A stretch of 64,000 bases of DNA from Streptococcus sanguinis (GCF_003943735.1 NZ_RJMV01000004.1:124001-188000); one strand, 5' to 3'. Shown: positions 1-7,658, counted from the first letter of the stretch. Notes: generated by a model not told the origin, from the sequence alone. A program made the numbers and translations.

Positions 1-349
1 TGAGAATATGTCGGTTCCCTACTGGAATTCGACGGCCTGGTAGAGTCACATCCAAGGATTCCTCAGCCAGTTTCAGAGCTACTAATTGCTCTTCCATCTC
101 TTGAGCAGTCTTTTCAAAGGCTGCTGTCAGAATATCACGCGCTTCATTGACATGCTTCCCGATAATCGGCCGCATTTCAGCTGAAATGTCCTTCATCCCT
201 TTCAGGACTTCAGTCAGCGAACCCTTTTTCCCCAAGACAGCTACACGCAAATCTTGCAGTTCCTTTTGATTCTCAGCCTTGAGCTGCTTAAGAGAAGCTA
301 GAGTCTCTTCACGCAGGCTTTTCAGTTGTTCTTCAATCGTTTTCGTCAT
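1..349 (-). CDS. pheS: phenylalanyl-tRNA synthetase alpha subunit, N-terminal part (truncated by window edge)
   Basis: The first 116 codons are present and the 3' part lies outside the window. The protein opens MTKTIEEQLKSLREETLASL and continues as charged helices ending near PGRRIPVGNRHIL. This matches the N-terminal coiled-coil arm of bacterial PheS, which contacts tRNA(Phe); the linker into the catalytic domain begins with the PGRR segment. With PheT it would form the alpha2-beta2 enzyme that charges tRNA(Phe) in the cytoplasm. The ATG at 349-347 is preceded by a GGAGGG ribosome site directly after a terminator hairpin. The T-box leader just upstream with a UUC specifier independently supports the assignment. 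Confidence 0.95.
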   Translation of the reverse strand, partial: MTKTIEEQLKSLREETLASLKQLKAENQKELQDLRVAVLGKKGSLTEVLKGMKDISAEMRPIIGKHVNEARDILTAAFEKTAQEMEEQLVALKLAEESLDVTLPGRRIPVGNRHIL

Positions 350-566
350 TTTCCCTCCAAAATAAAAAGCGCGCCAATCTCCATAAGCGGAGCGTTGACA
401 CGCGGTACCATCCGTTTTTTATCTGGCAAGCCAGACCTTACTTATCAATCCTAGAGCAAGTGAATTCGCCTAGCTTTCATCTAGAGAGCTTTCAGTCGCT
501 GGCTCCCCTCCCTGTTAAACTTCCCCTAGGTTACTGGTCTTGCGGATTGCTATTTAGTTATATTTC
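350..566 (-). promoter_or_regulatory. T-box leader of pheS (phenylalanine-type)
   Basis: The transcribed strand carries the T-box core GGATGGTACCGCGT (about 400-414). It is followed by a GC-rich hairpin (about 365-401) and a T-run directly before the pheS ribosome site, as in a terminator/antiterminator switch. Further upstream, a GAA-UUC-A stretch puts a candidate UUC (Phe) specifier at 464-462. By established T-box logic, uncharged tRNA(Phe) pairing with the specifier and the T-box allows read-through into pheS. The core and terminator are seen directly; the specifier assignment is inference from position and the downstream gene. Confidence 0.88.
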
Positions 567-595
567 ATTCTAACAGATTTCTAAATATTTCGCAA
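567..595 (-). promoter_or_regulatory. promoter of the pheS T-box transcript
   Basis: A -35 TTGCGA (595-590) and a -10 TAGAAT (572-567) are separated by 17 nt. They sit upstream of the whole T-box leader and downstream of the ABC permease stop codon, so pheS has its own transcript. Confidence 0.6.
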
Positions 596-630
596 GCTAA
601 TCCAGCTGAATTCTAGATTGAACTAAACCT

Positions 631-1371
631 CTACCCTTTCATCCTCTTTTTGAAAATCCAGACAGAAGGGATAAAGAATAGGAAAGCATAAAGCAAAACC
701 CAAAACAGATGAGGCAAAAGTGAATTCAAATCTTGAGCCAATGCTAGCTGAACAGCCTTGGCTGCATGGGCAAATGGCAAAGCATTGCAAAATGCTTCAA
801 AACCACCTCCTATCATCTCAATCGGAAGCACTGCTCCACTGAGAAAAACCGTGGCATTGACAAGAATAGTTCCAAAACCACTGACTGCATTACTGCTAGA
901 GAAAGCTGAGCCTAAAAGTAAGCCCAACGAAATAAAGAGCAGAGCTACTGGAATCAAAACCAAGAGTGCGTAAAAAGTTCCCAGATTTAAGGATAAGCCA
1001 AAAATCATTGCAGTTGCAAAACTAGCTATGCCCTGTAAAAGAGCCAGAGGCAGAACTGGAATCGAATACCCTAAGATATAATCCACACTTCTAAGCGGTG
1101 TAGATAGCAGCCGCATGAGAAAAGAGCTATTGCGGTCTGTTGTCATTAGACTGCCAACAAAAATAGTTAGCCAGGAAGCACCAAACACCATCATACTTGG
1201 AGCAAAATTTTCAATGGAAAATATAGCTGGCATCCCTTTGAGGCTCTGTTTCATAAGGGACAGGGCGATAATCAGAAAGACAGGAAAACCAATTCCCATC
1301 AGACTGCTGACATAATCACGCATGATTTCTTTGAAATTGCGCTTTGCAAAAATGAAGGCTCTCATGCTCAT
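631..1371 (-). CDS. ABC-2 type transporter permease
   Basis: A 246-residue integral membrane protein with about six hydrophobic segments (roughly residues 25-45, 55-80, 100-125, 130-155, 160-185 and 220-240). The Arg/Lys-rich N-terminus (RAFIFAKRNFKEIMRDY) and the overall pattern fit the ABC2_membrane permease family used for drug, bacteriocin or polymer export. The start codon overlaps the stop of the upstream ATPase gene (ATGA), and a strong GGAAGGAGGGG site lies inside the ATPase's last codons, so the two are translationally coupled partners. The substrate cannot be deduced. The gene ends close to the pheS promoter. Confidence 0.85.
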   Translation of the reverse strand: MSMRAFIFAKRNFKEIMRDYVSSLMGIGFPVFLIIALSLMKQSLKGMPAIFSIENFAPSMMVFGASWLTIFVGSLMTTDRNSSFLMRLLSTPLRSVDYILGYSIPVLPLALLQGIASFATAMIFGLSLNLGTFYALLVLIPVALLFISLGLLLGSAFSSSNAVSGFGTILVNATVFLSGAVLPIEMIGGGFEAFCNALPFAHAAKAVQLALAQDLNSLLPHLFWVLLYAFLFFIPSVWIFKKRMKG

Positions 1372-2093
1372 TCCCCTCCTTCCGTATAGGACAAAAAGGC
1401 CTCTTCAAAATCCTTCTTACCGGAAGCTTGGATAATTTCCTCGGCTGTCCCCAAGATCTGCACCACTCCCTTATCCATAATGCAAAGTCGGTCGGCCAAA
1501 GCCTCGGCTTCTTCTAGATAATGTGTGGTCAGAATCACTGTAACTTTTCCCTTTAGTTGCTCAATATTCTTCCATAACTCCCTTCTAGCCCGTACATCTA
1601 GTCCCAAGGTCGGTTCGTCCAGAAACAAAATCTTGGGCTGACTGATTAGAGCCATTGCAATACTGAGCTTGCGCTGCCAGCCACCTGACAAGGATTTGGC
1701 CTGATCATGCTGTTTATCCGTCAGGTCAAATGTCTCCATCAGATGCTCTGTCTTTTGCACCGCTTCTTCCTTAGAAAATCCATATAAACGAGCAATCATC
1801 TCCAGATTTTCCTTGACTGTCAGCTTGGGAGCAACAGCTGTTTCCTGAGGCGAAACATTAATCATTTCCTTGACAGCATCTTCCTCCTTGCGAATGCTAT
1901 AGCCTAGCATTAAGGCATCTCCTGCTGTCGGCTCAACTAGACAGGACAGCATCTTAATCGTTGTTGTTTTCCCCGCACCATTAGAGCCCAGCATGGCAAA
2001 GAATTCACCCTCTTCAATTTTTAGATTCAAACCATCAACAACCGTCTTTGAGCCGTATTGCTTGGTCAAATCTTGCATCTCAACTGCATACAT
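1368..2093 (-). CDS. ABC transporter ATP-binding protein (ABC-2 exporter family)
   Basis: A 241-residue ATPase with Walker A GSNGAGKTT, signature LSGGWQRKLSIAMAL, Walker B ILFLDEPTLGLD and switch histidine TTHYLEEAE. It is the CcmA/DrrA type that energises ABC-2 permeases, here the protein encoded directly downstream. The frame is open for six more codons upstream, but that ATG overlaps the ribosome site AAAGGAGAT; the ATG at 2093 (MYAVEMQDLTKQYG) sits correctly behind it. Transcription probably starts at the TATAAT box at 2267-2262, whose start region carries an operator-like palindrome. Confidence 0.88.
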   Translation of the reverse strand: MYAVEMQDLTKQYGSKTVVDGLNLKIEEGEFFAMLGSNGAGKTTTIKMLSCLVEPTAGDALMLGYSIRKEEDAVKEMINVSPQETAVAPKLTVKENLEMIARLYGFSKEEAVQKTEHLMETFDLTDKQHDQAKSLSGGWQRKLSIAMALISQPKILFLDEPTLGLDVRARRELWKNIEQLKGKVTVILTTHYLEEAEALADRLCIMDKGVVQILGTAEEIIQASGKKDFEEAFLSYTEGGE

Positions 2094-2234
2094 AAGGACA
2101 TCTCCTTTCATCAGATATGAGGAACTAAAAAACGAAATGTAATTTAAAGATATGAGTTTAACATCTAAAGTTAATCACAACTTACTCATTTAGCTAAAAA
2201 CTGAGCTATTCTAACTCAATCTCGAAAGAGTTTG

Positions 2235-2290
2235 GTATAAGTTGTATAACTTCTTATACTTATTATACACTCATTCATTAGTAGTAGCAA
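2235..2290 (-). promoter_or_regulatory. promoter and operator-like palindrome of the ABC-2 exporter pair
   Basis: A -35 TTGCTA (2290-2285) and a perfect -10 TATAAT (2267-2262) are 17 nt apart. Directly downstream, over the expected transcription start, lies a 25-bp interrupted palindrome at 2235-2259 with outer arms GTATAAG/CTTATAC and inner AAGTT/AACTT. The placement is typical of repressor operators. No regulator gene of a fitting type (such as TetR, PadR or GntR) is adjacent, apart from the AbrB-like gene upstream. Confidence 0.6.
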
Positions 2291-2300
2291 ATAAAAGCAA

Positions 2301-2325
2301 AAGAAAAAATCTGCTTAAGCAGATT
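2301..2325 (-). terminator. rho-independent terminator of the AbrB-like gene
   Basis: A perfect palindrome AATCTGCTTAAGCAGATT (2308-2325) is followed on the minus strand by a run of six T. It lies a few bases after the AbrB-like stop codon and separates that transcript from the ABC exporter promoter. Confidence 0.8.
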
Positions 2326-2331
2326 CCGATT

Positions 2332-2562
2332 TTATAAATCACTTTTTGAACTTTTGTCTCCATTGAAGGTCTGATTAAATAGATCTTCATAGAGTTCGTA
2401 ACGCTGGATGGCAATGCCTTGCTGGGCATCTGCAAAGAGGACCAGAGCATCCCCAGGTTGAATTTCAAACATATCTCTCACTTCTTTGGGAATGACAATC
2501 TGCCCCTTGGGGCCAACCTTGACCGATCCCATATAGCGGTTTTTTTGAATATCTTCTTCCAT
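2332..2562 (-). CDS. AbrB/SpoVT-type DNA-binding protein (possible antitoxin or regulator)
   Basis: A 76-residue protein. Residues about 11-52 (GSVKVGPKGQIVIPKEVRDM, then FEIQPGDALVL) match the SpoVT-AbrB swapped-hairpin domain that dimerises and binds DNA. Such proteins act as transition-state regulators or antitoxins, but no toxin gene lies next to it. The short C-terminal tail (FNQTFNGDKSSKSDL) is not conserved. It has its own promoter and terminator, and a 7-bp inverted repeat in its leader could be an autoregulatory site. A role in controlling the divergently phased exporter promoter downstream is possible but unproven. Confidence 0.85.
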   Translation of the reverse strand: MEEDIQKNRYMGSVKVGPKGQIVIPKEVRDMFEIQPGDALVLFADAQQGIAIQRYELYEDLFNQTFNGDKSSKSDL

Positions 2563-2613
2563 TCTTTCTTGACTAACTCCCTTTCCGCTTCTATCTCTTC
2601 GTAAAATCTACTG

Positions 2614-2690
2614 GAGCAAACTGCACTTCATTTGCTCTTCTCATTCACTTGAGCCAATTCTATTATACAACTGCGGGAAAGGTTTTACAA
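2614..2690 (-). promoter_or_regulatory. promoter and leader inverted repeat of the AbrB-like gene
   Basis: A -35 TTGTAA (2690-2685) and -10 TATAAT (2667-2662) with a 17-nt spacer. In the leader, GAGCAAA (2614-2620) and TTTGCTC (2631-2637) form a 7-bp inverted repeat with a 10-nt spacer, a candidate protein-binding site or weak hairpin. Confidence 0.6.
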
Positions 2691-2704
2691 GAAGAGACTA
2701 TCGA

Positions 2705-2732
2705 GAAAAAGAAGTCTGTAAAACAACAGACT
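2705..2732 (-). terminator. terminator of the trpX-like gene
   Basis: AGTCTG (2713-2718) pairs with CAGACT (2727-2732). On the minus strand the stem is followed by a T-rich run, shortly after the stop codon at 2743. Confidence 0.7.
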
Positions 2733-2742
2733 CCCTTTCTTT

Positions 2743-3750
2743 CTATTTAATCACTTGTCCTGCTTCTTTCAAAACATCTTCTGGCACAGTAATGCCAAGT
2801 TCTTTGGCATTTTTGGTATTGATAACAGATTTACCAGTATCAAAAATATCTACTGCAGTATCAGCAGGTTTAGCACCTTTTAAGACTTTAGCTGCCATTT
2901 TACCAGTCGCAACACCTAGGTCATACTGGTCTACAACGACAGAGGCAAGACCACCTTCTTCTACCATGGCTGTTGCACTTGGATAAATCGGTTTCTTAGC
3001 TTCTTTATTGCTGGACACAACTGTCGCAAAAGCTGATGCAATGGTATTGTCAATTGGAATCCAGATAGCGTCAACCTTGCCAGTCATGACATTCATGGTT
3101 GATGCAATTTCATTGGTTGAAGGAATAGAGTATTCCTCTACCTTGTAGCCTGCCTCTTCAGCCAATTTTTTGAACTCTTCTACCTGAGCTTTGGAGTTGT
3201 CTTCGCTGCTAGAGTATAGCGCACCTATAGTCTTAACATCTGGAGTTAATTTTTTAATCAGCTCTAACTGTTGCTTGGCTGGATTGCGGTCAGAGACACC
3301 CGTGATATTGCCACCTGGCTTGTCCAGATTTTTCACTAGGTTTGCTCCGACTGGATCTGTGATAGCTCCCATGACAATAGGCTTGTCCTTAGTAGCTGCA
3401 GCCAGTCCTTGGGCAGACGGAGTTGCAATCCCAATCAGCACATCATTTTCATTGGAAACCAGCTGTTTGCTCATAGTAGAGACCTTACTCTGATCGCCCT
3501 CAGCATTCATAAAGTCAATCTTAATCTTGTCGCCCTTATAGCCTTCCTCAGCCAGACCATCCTGAATCCCCTTGTAAATCAAATCCAGCGAAGGGTGGCT
3601 GACATACTGCAGCACGCCTACCTTGACTGTCTGACTGTCGCCACTAGTCTTAGTGGTGTTTCCTTTGCTGTTCAAGCTGGAATAGACAATCCCACCGATT
3701 GCCAAAATGGCCAGAAGGCCTAAGATAGTTATTAATCGTTTATTTTTCAT
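2743..3750 (-). CDS. trpX: tryptophan-type ABC transporter substrate-binding protein (TrpX-like)
   Basis: A 335-residue protein of the ABC_sub_bind family. It has an N-terminal membrane segment (about residues 7-25), a Ser/Thr/Lys linker, and a two-lobed periplasmic-binding fold starting at VKVGVLQYVSHPSLDLIYKG. There is no lipobox cysteine, so it is probably held by an uncleaved N-terminal anchor. Family members of this type in streptococci (TrpX) are linked to tryptophan uptake, and the leader upstream is a T-box with a UGG-compatible specifier, which supports tryptophan. The permease and ATPase partners usually found next to trpX are missing: the following genes are a terminator and an AbrB-like gene. 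The ribosome site GGAGAAAG precedes the ATG. Confidence 0.85.
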   Translation of the reverse strand: MKNKRLITILGLLAILAIGGIVYSSLNSKGNTTKTSGDSQTVKVGVLQYVSHPSLDLIYKGIQDGLAEEGYKGDKIKIDFMNAEGDQSKVSTMSKQLVSNENDVLIGIATPSAQGLAAATKDKPIVMGAITDPVGANLVKNLDKPGGNITGVSDRNPAKQQLELIKKLTPDVKTIGALYSSSEDNSKAQVEEFKKLAEEAGYKVEEYSIPSTNEIASTMNVMTGKVDAIWIPIDNTIASAFATVVSSNKEAKKPIYPSATAMVEEGGLASVVVDQYDLGVATGKMAAKVLKGAKPADTAVDIFDTGKSVINTKNAKELGITVPEDVLKEAGQVIK

Positions 3751-3845
3751 GTTCTTTCTCCATTTCTATGTTTTATATTTTTTCTGTTTAATCCCTAGGG
3801 ACGCCATCGTTTAAACATAGGCAGTTCTCCTTGTTTTTTATAATA

Positions 3846-4096
3846 AGCAACAAAAAACCTCACACAGGTATTCTGTGTGAGGGCGAAAATCGCGGTGCCA
3901 CCTCAATTATGGAAAATAGCTAATATTCCCATATCTCTATCTTGTCATCAAACAAGCTGCACTGTAAGGTGTGCCCACCGAATTCTTATTGTTTCAAATT
4001 CATTTTATCAATTAGCCCAACTTCGTAAAGATTTGCTGCTCATTTCCACCAACCACAAGCTCGCTAAAAACAAATTCATCTACTACTTTTCTAATT
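3846..4096 (-). promoter_or_regulatory. T-box leader of the trpX-like gene (tryptophan-type)
   Basis: On the minus strand the T-box core GAGGTGGCACCGCG (about 3890-3904) is followed by a terminator hairpin, CCTCACACAG pairing with CTGTGTGAGG (3859-3882), and a T-run. Upstream, a GAAGUUGGGC stretch offers UGG at 4019-4017 as the Trp specifier, and an AGUA-type motif sits near the start of the leader. Established T-box behaviour predicts read-through when tRNA(Trp) is uncharged. The core and terminator are seen directly; the specifier is inferred. Confidence 0.88.
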
Positions 4097-4102
4097 TCCT
4101 AT

Positions 4103-4131
4103 ATTTTAAGTTTTTCCTGAAAAGATGTCAA
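4103..4131 (-). promoter_or_regulatory. promoter of the trpX T-box transcript
   Basis: A consensus -35 TTGACA (4131-4126) and a -10 TAAAAT (4108-4103) with a 17-nt spacer, immediately upstream of the T-box leader. It lies just after the end of the ABC permease at 4174, where no terminator is visible, so read-through from the sigma-factor block is possible. Confidence 0.75.
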
Positions 4132-4173
4132 GACCTTTTTGAAAATTTTTATAAAATGTTCGGATTTGACTAC

Positions 4174-5358
4174 TCAAGCAAATTTCCAATTTTTAGCATG
4201 AAAATAAGATATTATCTTCAATGCAAAAGCCAAACCGATTAGAAAACTAAAAACGAAGAGACTATTTATGATAAAATCTTGAAAAAAATATTCCTTATTC
4301 GAAGCAAACAGTCCTAATAGTTTTCCGACTGACTGCTGATTGATTGGAAAAAGATAAAGTAGTTTTTGAGCAACTCCTTCTCGAAAAATCTGAGCTAAAA
4401 AATAGGGCAACAAATACAGACTAATAGAAAATGACAAGACAGACAAAGGAGAGTTTAGCAGAGAGGACATCAATAATGTTACTCCCGCTGTAAAAAGAAG
4501 CCCTGTAAATTGTAAGCACAAAAACCAAAAGTAAACTTGTAGATGATTCCACTCCAATGGAAAACTGAATAACCCCAAATCTAAGTTAGTCTGAATACTA
4601 GAACTCCATCCACTAGTATCATACATACTAGAAAATACAAAATAAGTGACCATTTGAAAAACTATAAATAGTACAAAAGTCAAGAGGAAAGCCACTCCAA
4701 TCTTGGCCCTTATCAGTTTATTACGGCCATATTTAGTTGTCAACAATACTTGATTCATATTTTTAGCCTTATCGTCTGAAAAAATCAAAGAACAAACTAA
4801 AATGACTAGAATAGAAACTAAAATCGAAACATTTCCCTGAACTTTATATAAATCAAGCCAAGGTGCATAATTGCCAATTTTTAGAGGTTTCCCAAACTCT
4901 TTAAAACCAAGATCCTTAATGCTACGTACTTCTATGTCTTCAATCGTCAACATTTTTCCTTTTTTCACACGTTCCATCTGCTTTTCATAAAGATGACGTG
5001 CGTCTTTGACAAAAACATCACTTATCTGTTCTGTAAAGAGATAAAATGGATGAAAGAGCCAAGGTTCTCCTTTCTCTTTCCAACTTCCATCATCAGAAAG
5101 TTCTCTCTCTTGAAATTTTTTGAGATCGTCTGCTATAATCCCTCGAATTTTATCATCTGTAAACTCCCCTCTATAACTCTGTTCAATATCTTTGGAATAG
5201 CCATGTGCAACATTGTCTCTCGCTGCAAATTGATACTGAGAATAATGATAGCCTATGAAAAAAATACCAGCAAGTAGAAATAAACTTGCAACAAAACTTC
5301 CCAAAATCGTTTTGTTCTTTAGAATTTTTTGAAATTCAAATCTAATAAGTGTCTTCAT
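4174..5358 (-). CDS. ABC-2 family permease with large extracytoplasmic loop
   Basis: A 394-residue membrane protein. The first membrane segment (about residues 18-36) is followed by roughly 130 hydrophilic residues (YSQYQFAARDNVAHGYSKDI onward) that should lie outside the cell. Five more segments follow between about residues 175 and 385. This layout is typical of ABC-2 permeases related to bacteriocin-immunity or lantibiotic-type exporters. Its start overlaps the end of the ATPase gene by 17 nt. It is the last gene of the sigma-factor block and shares its low GC content. The substrate is unknown. Confidence 0.8.
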   Translation of the reverse strand: MKTLIRFEFQKILKNKTILGSFVASLFLLAGIFFIGYHYSQYQFAARDNVAHGYSKDIEQSYRGEFTDDKIRGIIADDLKKFQERELSDDGSWKEKGEPWLFHPFYLFTEQISDVFVKDARHLYEKQMERVKKGKMLTIEDIEVRSIKDLGFKEFGKPLKIGNYAPWLDLYKVQGNVSILVSILVILVCSLIFSDDKAKNMNQVLLTTKYGRNKLIRAKIGVAFLLTFVLFIVFQMVTYFVFSSMYDTSGWSSSIQTNLDLGLFSFPLEWNHLQVYFWFLCLQFTGLLFTAGVTLLMSSLLNSPLSVLSFSISLYLLPYFLAQIFREGVAQKLLYLFPINQQSVGKLLGLFASNKEYFFQDFIINSLFVFSFLIGLAFALKIISYFHAKNWKFA

Positions 5359-6226
5359 CCCGCATCTCCTCTCTAAAATAATAGAGATACAAATCTTCTA
5401 AAGTTGGGCTAACCAAGGAAGCCTTCGGGATTGGAGCTTGTTCAGAAACAATTCTCATCACGATATGTTGACCATCCTGGCGGCGATTGCTCACAAGAAA
5501 AGTCTCTTCTAATTTATTAGCCTCACATTCTGTTACTTCACATTCCCAAACCTTGTCAGATATTTCAGAAACTAATTGATTAACCGTTCCTCTATCTCGT
5601 AAACGCCCATTTTTTAAAATCAAAATTTCGTCAGCGATACTTTCGACATCTGATACAATATGGGTCGATAAAAGAATGATTTTTTCCTTTGATAAACTAC
5701 TTAATAACTTTCGGAATTTAACCCGTTCTTTAGGATCTAGTCCAACTGTTGGCTCATCTAACACAAGAACTTGAGGATCGTTTAAGAGCGCTTGTGCAAT
5801 TCCTAATCTCTGCTTCATTCCACCAGAAAGTTTTCTAATTTTTTTATTTTTGATAGCAGATAAGCCAAGCAAATCTAATAATTCATCGCTTGTTGTAGAA
5901 GCATTTTTTCGACTCAACCCTTTTAAAGAGGCAATATAGAGTAGAAAATTTCTAGCAGTAAAGTCAGGATAATATCGAAAATCCTGTGGTAAAAAACCTA
6001 AAACATCTCTAAAATTTTCTGCTTGATTAACTATATTTTTTCCGTTAAAGAAAACAGCTCCCTGAGTAGGCTTCATGAGACCACAAATAATCCGAAAAAG
6101 CGTCGTCTTTCCTGATCCATTCGAACCTAAAAGTCCGTAAAGTCCTGGTTTTAATGAAATGGAAACATAATCTAATACCAACTTGTTTCCATATTCTTTT
6201 TTAATGTTTTTAAGACTGAGTTCCAT
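5342..6226 (-). CDS. ABC transporter ATP-binding protein of the sigma-factor block
   Basis: A 294-residue ATPase with Walker A GSNGSGKTTLF, signature LSGGMKQRLGIAQAL, Walker B VLVLDEPTVGLDP and switch histidine LLSTHIVSDVESIADE. The C-terminal ~80 residues after the nucleotide-binding domain are family-typical for ABC-2 exporter ATPases. The start codon lies inside the last codons of the membrane-protein gene behind GGAGGAATG, so translation is coupled. It presumably powers the permease encoded next. Base composition is clearly more AT-rich than that of fbpA or the genes beyond. Confidence 0.87.
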   Translation of the reverse strand: MELSLKNIKKEYGNKLVLDYVSISLKPGLYGLLGSNGSGKTTLFRIICGLMKPTQGAVFFNGKNIVNQAENFRDVLGFLPQDFRYYPDFTARNFLLYIASLKGLSRKNASTTSDELLDLLGLSAIKNKKIRKLSGGMKQRLGIAQALLNDPQVLVLDEPTVGLDPKERVKFRKLLSSLSKEKIILLSTHIVSDVESIADEILILKNGRLRDRGTVNQLVSEISDKVWECEVTECEANKLEETFLVSNRRQDGQHIVMRIVSEQAPIPKASLVSPTLEDLYLYYFREEMRDEDTY

Positions 6227-6959
6227 TCCACATTCCTCCTGCTGTCAATTTTTTTAATTGTTTAAAGAACAAAAGTACGAGAATCAAAAGAGATATTAAA
6301 TAAGTTAGGAACCAATAAATAACAGCCATACGATAAGGATTGAATAGATTCAAAGCTACAAATAGAATTAAAAGAGCCATACCCAAAACGAACCATGCAC
6401 TACGATGATTGCCAGAATTTCTCCAACAAGAGAGAGAATAAAACAAAACAATACAAACAATATTATAGGGGACTAACAAATACAGTAACATACTAAAAAA
6501 AGAAAATCCAAAGAGTAAGTTTGTTAATATAGAAAAGCTCAGAACAATCAAAAAATCAATAAAGCCAAAAATAAAGAGTTTCACTAATACATGCTGGCGT
6601 AAATCGTACTTGAAAGTTTGCTCTAATTCCCACATTCCAGATGTAAAACTTTTAAATAATTCCTCCATAAAGAAAAGTAGAGAGATTATTAGCAATCCTG
6701 TTAAATTTTTTATTAGAGTATAAACGAGACCGAGCGGATTGTTTAATATAACTAATAAGCTGATTCCCAATACTGCGAACTGAATCAACCAAGTTTTTAA
6801 ACTAATAAACCGAATAGTAAAAAGAGCCAATTCCAGATAAGAAATCATCTTTTTCTGACTTTTCAGATGAGCAACACCGAGTAAAAGAACCTCTTTTTTT
6901 CTAGATTCATCAACTTCTAATTGATAATTTTTTAAACGTTCAATAACTTTTTTCGTCAT
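6210..6959 (-). CDS. integral membrane protein encoded between an ECF sigma factor and an ABC exporter (possible anti-sigma factor)
   Basis: A 249-residue protein I cannot assign to a named family. The first ~45 residues are charged and cytosolic (TKKVIERLKNYQLEVDESRK). Six hydrophobic segments follow (about residues 65-82, 85-105, 135-160, 160-178, 188-205 and 210-232), then a short basic tail. Its start overlaps the sigma-factor gene by 20 nt (ATG at 6959 behind GAGG; an upstream in-frame TTG is a poorer start). A membrane protein coded directly after an ECF sigma gene with a cytosolic N-terminus is the usual layout of an anti-sigma factor, but no zinc-binding anti-sigma motif (HxxxCxxC) is visible. 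It could instead be a third transporter subunit. Confidence 0.55.
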   Translation of the reverse strand: MTKKVIERLKNYQLEVDESRKKEVLLLGVAHLKSQKKMISYLELALFTIRFISLKTWLIQFAVLGISLLVILNNPLGLVYTLIKNLTGLLIISLLFFMEELFKSFTSGMWELEQTFKYDLRQHVLVKLFIFGFIDFLIVLSFSILTNLLFGFSFFSMLLYLLVPYNIVCIVLFYSLSCWRNSGNHRSAWFVLGMALLILFVALNLFNPYRMAVIYWFLTYLISLLILVLLFFKQLKKLTAGGMWNGTQS

Positions 6960-7500
6960 AAGCAAATGCCTCTTTATCTAAGAACTTTGACAGTTTTACA
7001 AGCCCTTGATGAATTCGGGACTGAGCAGTTGGAACACCTACACCTGTAATCTTTGCAATATCCTTAACCTTTAAATCATGGTAATATCTCAAAATAATAG
7101 CCTCTCTTTGAGAATTTGACAACTGATTTAAGGCGTGTTGAATTACCTTATTTTCTTCGTTAACTACTAAATTTGTCATACCATCGCTTTCGTGAGAAGA
7201 TAAAACACTTTCGTTGAATTCAACTTTTTCTATTTCTTTCTTTTTATAATGGTTATTACAATGATGAACAGCAATTGTGAATAGATAATTATGAAATTTC
7301 CCTGTAAAACGATAGTTTTTGATATTTTCTATCACTTTAAGAAAAATATCTTGCGTCAAATCTGCTGCTAACTGGACATTACCATAACATCTGCGTACAC
7401 AGTAAAAATAGATAGAGTGATAATACTTCTCAATCACCCTTTCCCACGCATTTTGGTCTCCATTTTTTATCTTTTGAATTAAAATATAATCTTCAAACAT
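6940..7500 (-). CDS. RNA polymerase sigma factor, ECF (sigma-70 region 2/4) family
   Basis: A 186-residue protein with sigma region 2 (ADLTQDIFLKVIENIKNYRF, about residues 45-70) and region 4 with helix-turn-helix (LSNSQREAIILRYYHDLKVK, about residues 130-175). No regions 1 or 3 are present, which fits the extracytoplasmic-function class. An in-frame ATG 11 codons upstream exists, but GATGGAG lies 7 nt before the ATG at 7500 (MFEDYILIQKIKNGD), so that start is preferred. It heads a four-gene overlapping block with a membrane protein and an ABC exporter. Streptococci rarely carry ECF factors; the low GC content suggests acquisition. The signal and regulon are unknown. Confidence 0.85.
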   Translation of the reverse strand: MFEDYILIQKIKNGDQNAWERVIEKYYHSIYFYCVRRCYGNVQLAADLTQDIFLKVIENIKNYRFTGKFHNYLFTIAVHHCNNHYKKKEIEKVEFNESVLSSHESDGMTNLVVNEENKVIQHALNQLSNSQREAIILRYYHDLKVKDIAKITGVGVPTAQSRIHQGLVKLSKFLDKEAFAYDEKSY

Positions 7501-7620
7501 TCTAGCTCCATCTATATTTAAATTCCTTCTCACTACTATATTAACAATTTTTATATAAAAATCATTTAATTTTTTAAAAATTTTTTGTCAAAAAATTTAG
7601 AAGCTTTTAGCTTGGTTTTT

Positions 7621-7629
7621 TGTTATAAT
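7621..7629 (+). promoter_or_regulatory. extended -10 promoter of fbpA
   Basis: TGTTATAAT, an extended -10 (TG-n-TATAAT) 29 nt upstream of the fbpA start, with AAGGAG as ribosome site. The remaining divergent gap (7501-7620) is very AT-rich. It contains a TTGACA on the minus strand at 7591-7586 that may serve the sigma-factor gene, without a convincing partner -10. Confidence 0.6.
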
Positions 7630-7658
7630 TTTCTTTAGCAAGTTTCAAGGAGAAAAAC

